DNA of 64,000 bases from positions 1 through 64,000 of the forward strand of contig CADCEF010000021.1 in the NCBI GenBank assembly GCA_902800365.1, written 5' to 3'. The translations under genes were made by a program, and so were the position numbers. This document shows, piece after piece, positions 61,715 through 64,000 of the stretch. This DNA comes from an uncultured Prevotella sp. Lineage in GTDB: Bacteria > Bacteroidota > Bacteroidia > Bacteroidales > Bacteroidaceae. The notes beneath the pieces are model-generated. The model was given only the letters and a program-made list of their open reading frames with translations. It did not search any database and was not told the origin of the DNA. The first letter of the stretch is position 1, and the number at the start of each line of letters is the position of its first letter.

Positions 61715-63284
61715 GATATTAGTATCATGCGTATTGTGCCTGGCAGCAGTTAGCACGCATGCACAGTTTCGCATAAATAGCGGCGATGATTCGCCGATAA
61801 GGAAATTGCAGTTTGCTGAGATTGCTATCAGTAATCTGTATGTAGATAGCGTTGACGAGAAGAAACTTGTTGAGGATGCCATTCGCGGTATGCTCGACAA
61901 GCTCGATCCCCACTCATCATATATGACTCCCAAGGAGGTTAAGGACGCCAATGAGCCCCTTAACGGTAATTTCGAGGGCATCGGCGTGCAGTTCAATATG
62001 ATTGAGGACACACTGCTCGTCATCCAGCCCGTTACCAATGGCCCCTCAGAAAAGGTAGGCATCATTGCAGGCGATAGAATCGTCTCTGTCAACGATTCTG
62101 CCATAGCAGGTGTAAAGATGTCCAAGGAGGAAATTATGAAGCGTCTGCGCGGTCCAAAAGGCACAAAAGTAAAGCTTGGCGTTATCCGTCAGGGTATTAA
62201 GGACAGACTCACCTTTACTGTTGTACGCGATAAGATTCCCGTAAAGTCGGTTGATGCAGTCTATATGATCCGTCCTCAGATAGGATATATTCGTATCGGC
62301 AACTTCGGTGCTACTACCCATCAGGAGTTCCTTGAGGGACTGAAAACCCTGCGCGATCAGGGCATGCAGCACCTTATTCTCGATCTCCAGGAGAATGGCG
62401 GAGGCTATCTCAAGGCCGCTGTAGATATTGCCAACGAGTTTTTGCAGCGCAACGACCTTATTGTATATACCGTGGGCCGCAAGGTGCCTCGCACGGAATA
62501 TAAGGCCGATGGCGGCGGTGTTTTCCGTCAGGGTAAGATAGTAGTGCTTGTCGACAGTTATACAGCCTCTGCGGCCGAAATTGTTACCGGCGCCATCCAG
62601 GATCAGGATCGTGGCATCGTGGTTGGTCGCCGTACCTTCGGCAAGGGCCTTGTTCAGCGCCCGCTCGATATGCCCGACGGTTCTATGATACGTCTCACTA
62701 TTGCTCATTACTATACGCCCTCGGGCCGATGCATCCAGAAGCCTTATACCAAGGGCGAGAACCGCGATTATGCGATGGATGTGATTAACCGTCTGAAGAG
62801 TGGCGAGCTTACCAATGCCGACAGCATCCATTTTGCCGACTCGCTGAAGTTTGAGACGCTGAAAGAACATCGCACCGTTTACGGTGGTGGCGGCATCATG
62901 CCCGATGAGTATATCCCGCTCGATACCACCATTTATACCCGATTCCATCGCGAACTGACGGCTAAGAGTATCGTTTTGCAGCATAATCTGCGTTATGTGG
63001 ATAACTACCGCAAGCAGCTCAAGAAAACCTGGACATCGTTCGATGCCTTCAAACAGAACTATCAGGTGCCACAGAGTCTGATAGACGCCATCATCAAGGA
63101 TGGCGAGAAGCAGAATATCAAGCCCAAGGATAAGGCTGAGCTCGAAAAGACCCTGCCTCACCTTCGCCTGCAGCTCAAGGCCCTCATAGCCCGCGACATC
63201 TGGGATATGAGCGAGTATTACTCTATTTTCAACGAAGAGAATGAGATGGTGAAGCGAGCCCTTGAGGTGATGGCTCGCCCATAA
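61707..63284 (+). CDS. S41 carboxy-terminal processing protease
   Basis: A 525-residue periplasmic protease. A signal peptide ([20 protein letters not shown]) is followed by a helical pro-region, a PDZ domain ([20 protein letters not shown], then [21 protein letters not shown]), and the S41 core. Ser288 ([10 protein letters not shown]) and Lys313 (RTFGKGLVQ) form the serine-lysine dyad 25 residues apart, the spacing found in Tsp/CtpA. It trims C-termini of envelope proteins. It overlaps the parE stop by eight bases. Confidence 0.95.
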   Translation: MNKILVSCVLCLAAVSTHAQFRINSGDDSPIRKLQFAEIAISNLYVDSVDEKKLVEDAIRGMLDKLDPHSSYMTPKEVKDANEPLNGNFEGIGVQFNMIEDTLLVIQPVTNGPSEKVGIIAGDRIVSVNDSAIAGVKMSKEEIMKRLRGPKGTKVKLGVIRQGIKDRLTFTVVRDKIPVKSVDAVYMIRPQIGYIRIGNFGATTHQEFLEGLKTLRDQGMQHLILDLQENGGGYLKAAVDIANEFLQRNDLIVYTVGRKVPRTEYKADGGGVFRQGKIVVLVDSYTASAAEIVTGAIQDQDRGIVVGRRTFGKGLVQRPLDMPDGSMIRLTIAHYYTPSGRCIQKPYTKGENRDYAMDVINRLKSGELTNADSIHFADSLKFETLKEHRTVYGGGGIMPDEYIPLDTTIYTRFHRELTAKSIVLQHNLRYVDNYRKQLKKTWTSFDAFKQNYQVPQSLIDAIIKDGEKQNIKPKDKAELEKTLPHLRLQLKALIARDIWDMSEYYSIFNEENEMVKRALEVMARP

Positions 63285-63285
63285 G

Positions 63286-64000
63286 TTATATTAAGCCGAA
63301 GTGGCTTAAAGCATATCTGATGCCGTCTTCGTCGACAGAAGTTGTCACGAAGTCGGCTTCTTTTTTCAAATCGTCAATGGCATTGCCCATAGCCACGCCT
63401 ATGCCTGCACGGCGCACCATCGTACTGTCGTTGCCGCCATCGCCAAAGGCCATCGTGTACTGAGGGTCTAACCCTAAGTGCTGAGCCATCGCCATGATGC
63501 CCACGCCCTTATCGGCGCCCTTGGCTGTTACATCGGTAAATGCCGGATGCCAGCGTCCCGATGTACATCCCGGCAGTCGGGCCATAAGCTCTTTTTCGTA
63601 GTCCTTGTCAAAGAATGGAGTTATCTGCAGTATTCGCTGCTGCAGCACGTGCTCTACAGGCTTTGCCAGGTTCAGGTTCTCTACAGCCAGATGCTGACGG
63701 AAAATCAGGTCTACATCGCCTTTAGGATCCAGTACCGCCACATCCTTCTCGCCTATCACAATCACGCCGTAGCGCTTCTCCCGACTGTCTTCTACCACCA
63801 TTCTGGCCTCCTGCTGCGGTATCGCCTTGCAAGCCACCACATCGCTGCCCACAAAGCACAGAGCGCCGTTGGTGGTCACGTAGCCGTCAATCAGGTGCTC
63901 AATGGCCCCCAGATTGGTAATGATGATAGGTGGGCGTCCGGTGGCAATAAACACCTTATGACCGTTAGCCTTCGCATGAGTGAGGGCCAAGATAGTAGAA
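63286..64000 (-). CDS. Cof-type HAD phosphatase (N-terminus truncated by the window)
   Basis: The visible 238 residues begin STILALTHAKANGHKVFIATGRPP. The first HAD motif (DxDGT) lies beyond base 64000, so the gene is incomplete here; no start codon is visible. The remaining HAD parts are present: FIATGRPP (motif II), a Cof-type cap, a lysine near CTSGRWHPAFTDVTAKGADKGVGI (motif III), and FGDGGNDSTMVRRAGIGVAMGNA (motif IV). These enzymes dephosphorylate sugar phosphates or cofactors. It converges on the S41 protease gene with a one-base gap. Confidence 0.92.
   Translation of the reverse strand, partial: STILALTHAKANGHKVFIATGRPPIIITNLGAIEHLIDGYVTTNGALCFVGSDVVACKAIPQQEARMVVEDSREKRYGVIVIGEKDVAVLDPKGDVDLIFRQHLAVENLNLAKPVEHVLQQRILQITPFFDKDYEKELMARLPGCTSGRWHPAFTDVTAKGADKGVGIMAMAQHLGLDPQYTMAFGDGGNDSTMVRRAGIGVAMGNAIDDLKKEADFVTTSVDEDGIRYALSHFGLI

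Noticed and set aside
61085-62164. 359-residue open frame antisense to parE and the S41 protease
   Set aside because: It crosses two real genes on the other strand and has no recognisable domain or promoter.
62046-63161. 371-residue open frame antisense to the S41 protease
   Set aside because: Shadow of a complete protease frame; no domain, no start signals.
1-64000. tRNA, rRNA or CRISPR array
   Set aside because: No cloverleaf, rRNA-like segment or regularly spaced direct-repeat array was seen by eye; a dedicated scan was not possible.

Overview
The window looks like a contiguous piece of a Bacteroidales chromosome, most likely Prevotellaceae. Many promoters match the Bacteroidetes form (TTTG, 19-20 bases, TAnnTTTG), start codons usually lack Shine-Dalgarno sequences, and the gene content fits (TonB-dependent receptors, PnuT-type thiamine uptake, a C-A-B fumarate reductase operon, SNF symporters, an AraC regulator with periplasmic TPRs). 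Species cannot be fixed from the sequence alone. No rRNA, tRNA or CRISPR array was seen.

Layout. 1-529: left-truncated IS3-family element with a -1 frameshift signal. 600-3320: a strong promoter, a rod-shaped RNA resembling 6S RNA with its terminator, then a four-gene CsgG/lipoprotein/DUF4810/DUF799 envelope operon. 3440-4905: a self-inhibited Fic protein with an operator-rich promoter, and a DnaQ-fold exonuclease. 4916-10270: CotH lipoprotein, a secreted unknown, and a TPR-AraC membrane regulator followed by tandem 20-bp sites, a 50-residue protein and a secreted protein. 10297-15915: mutS, an S66 peptidase, lgt, ychF. 15990-23532 (all minus): Tat-exported aldo/keto reductase-ferredoxin, a NapH/NapG-like polyferredoxin, tatC, tatA, a helix-hairpin-helix protein and two SNF symporters. 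23607-27507: VanZ-like protein, CYTH protein, a 52-residue membrane protein, prfB, and an acyl-CoA synthetase broken by a small deletion. 27580-30655: TPP riboswitch-controlled thiamine receptor and PnuT transporter. 30713-38176: palindrome array, Na/Pi symporter, uridine-kinase-like protein, polA, prenyl synthase. 38188-45560 (all minus): deoC, MazG-like, two small membrane proteins, dtd, a MITE-like element, uvrC, apt between two identical parS-like sites, mnmG, rhodanese. 45644-53528: LUD protein, MGMT-like protein, ECF sigma factor with membrane partner, frdCAB, cytidylate-kinase-like protein, AGCS symporter. 53620-64000: His/Cys-rich protein with a ZnuD-like receptor, a FucI-like protein, a methyltransferase carrying an octamer repeat, a GNAT-like protein, parE, an S41 protease and a truncated HAD phosphatase.

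The genes form three visible working groups. The Tat genes adjoin what look like their own redox substrates. The thiamine receptor and transporter share one riboswitch. The AraC regulator probably acts on the 21-bp-spaced repeats just after it. The parS-like sites beside mnmG suggest an origin-proximal position, but no dnaA gene or oriC was seen here.
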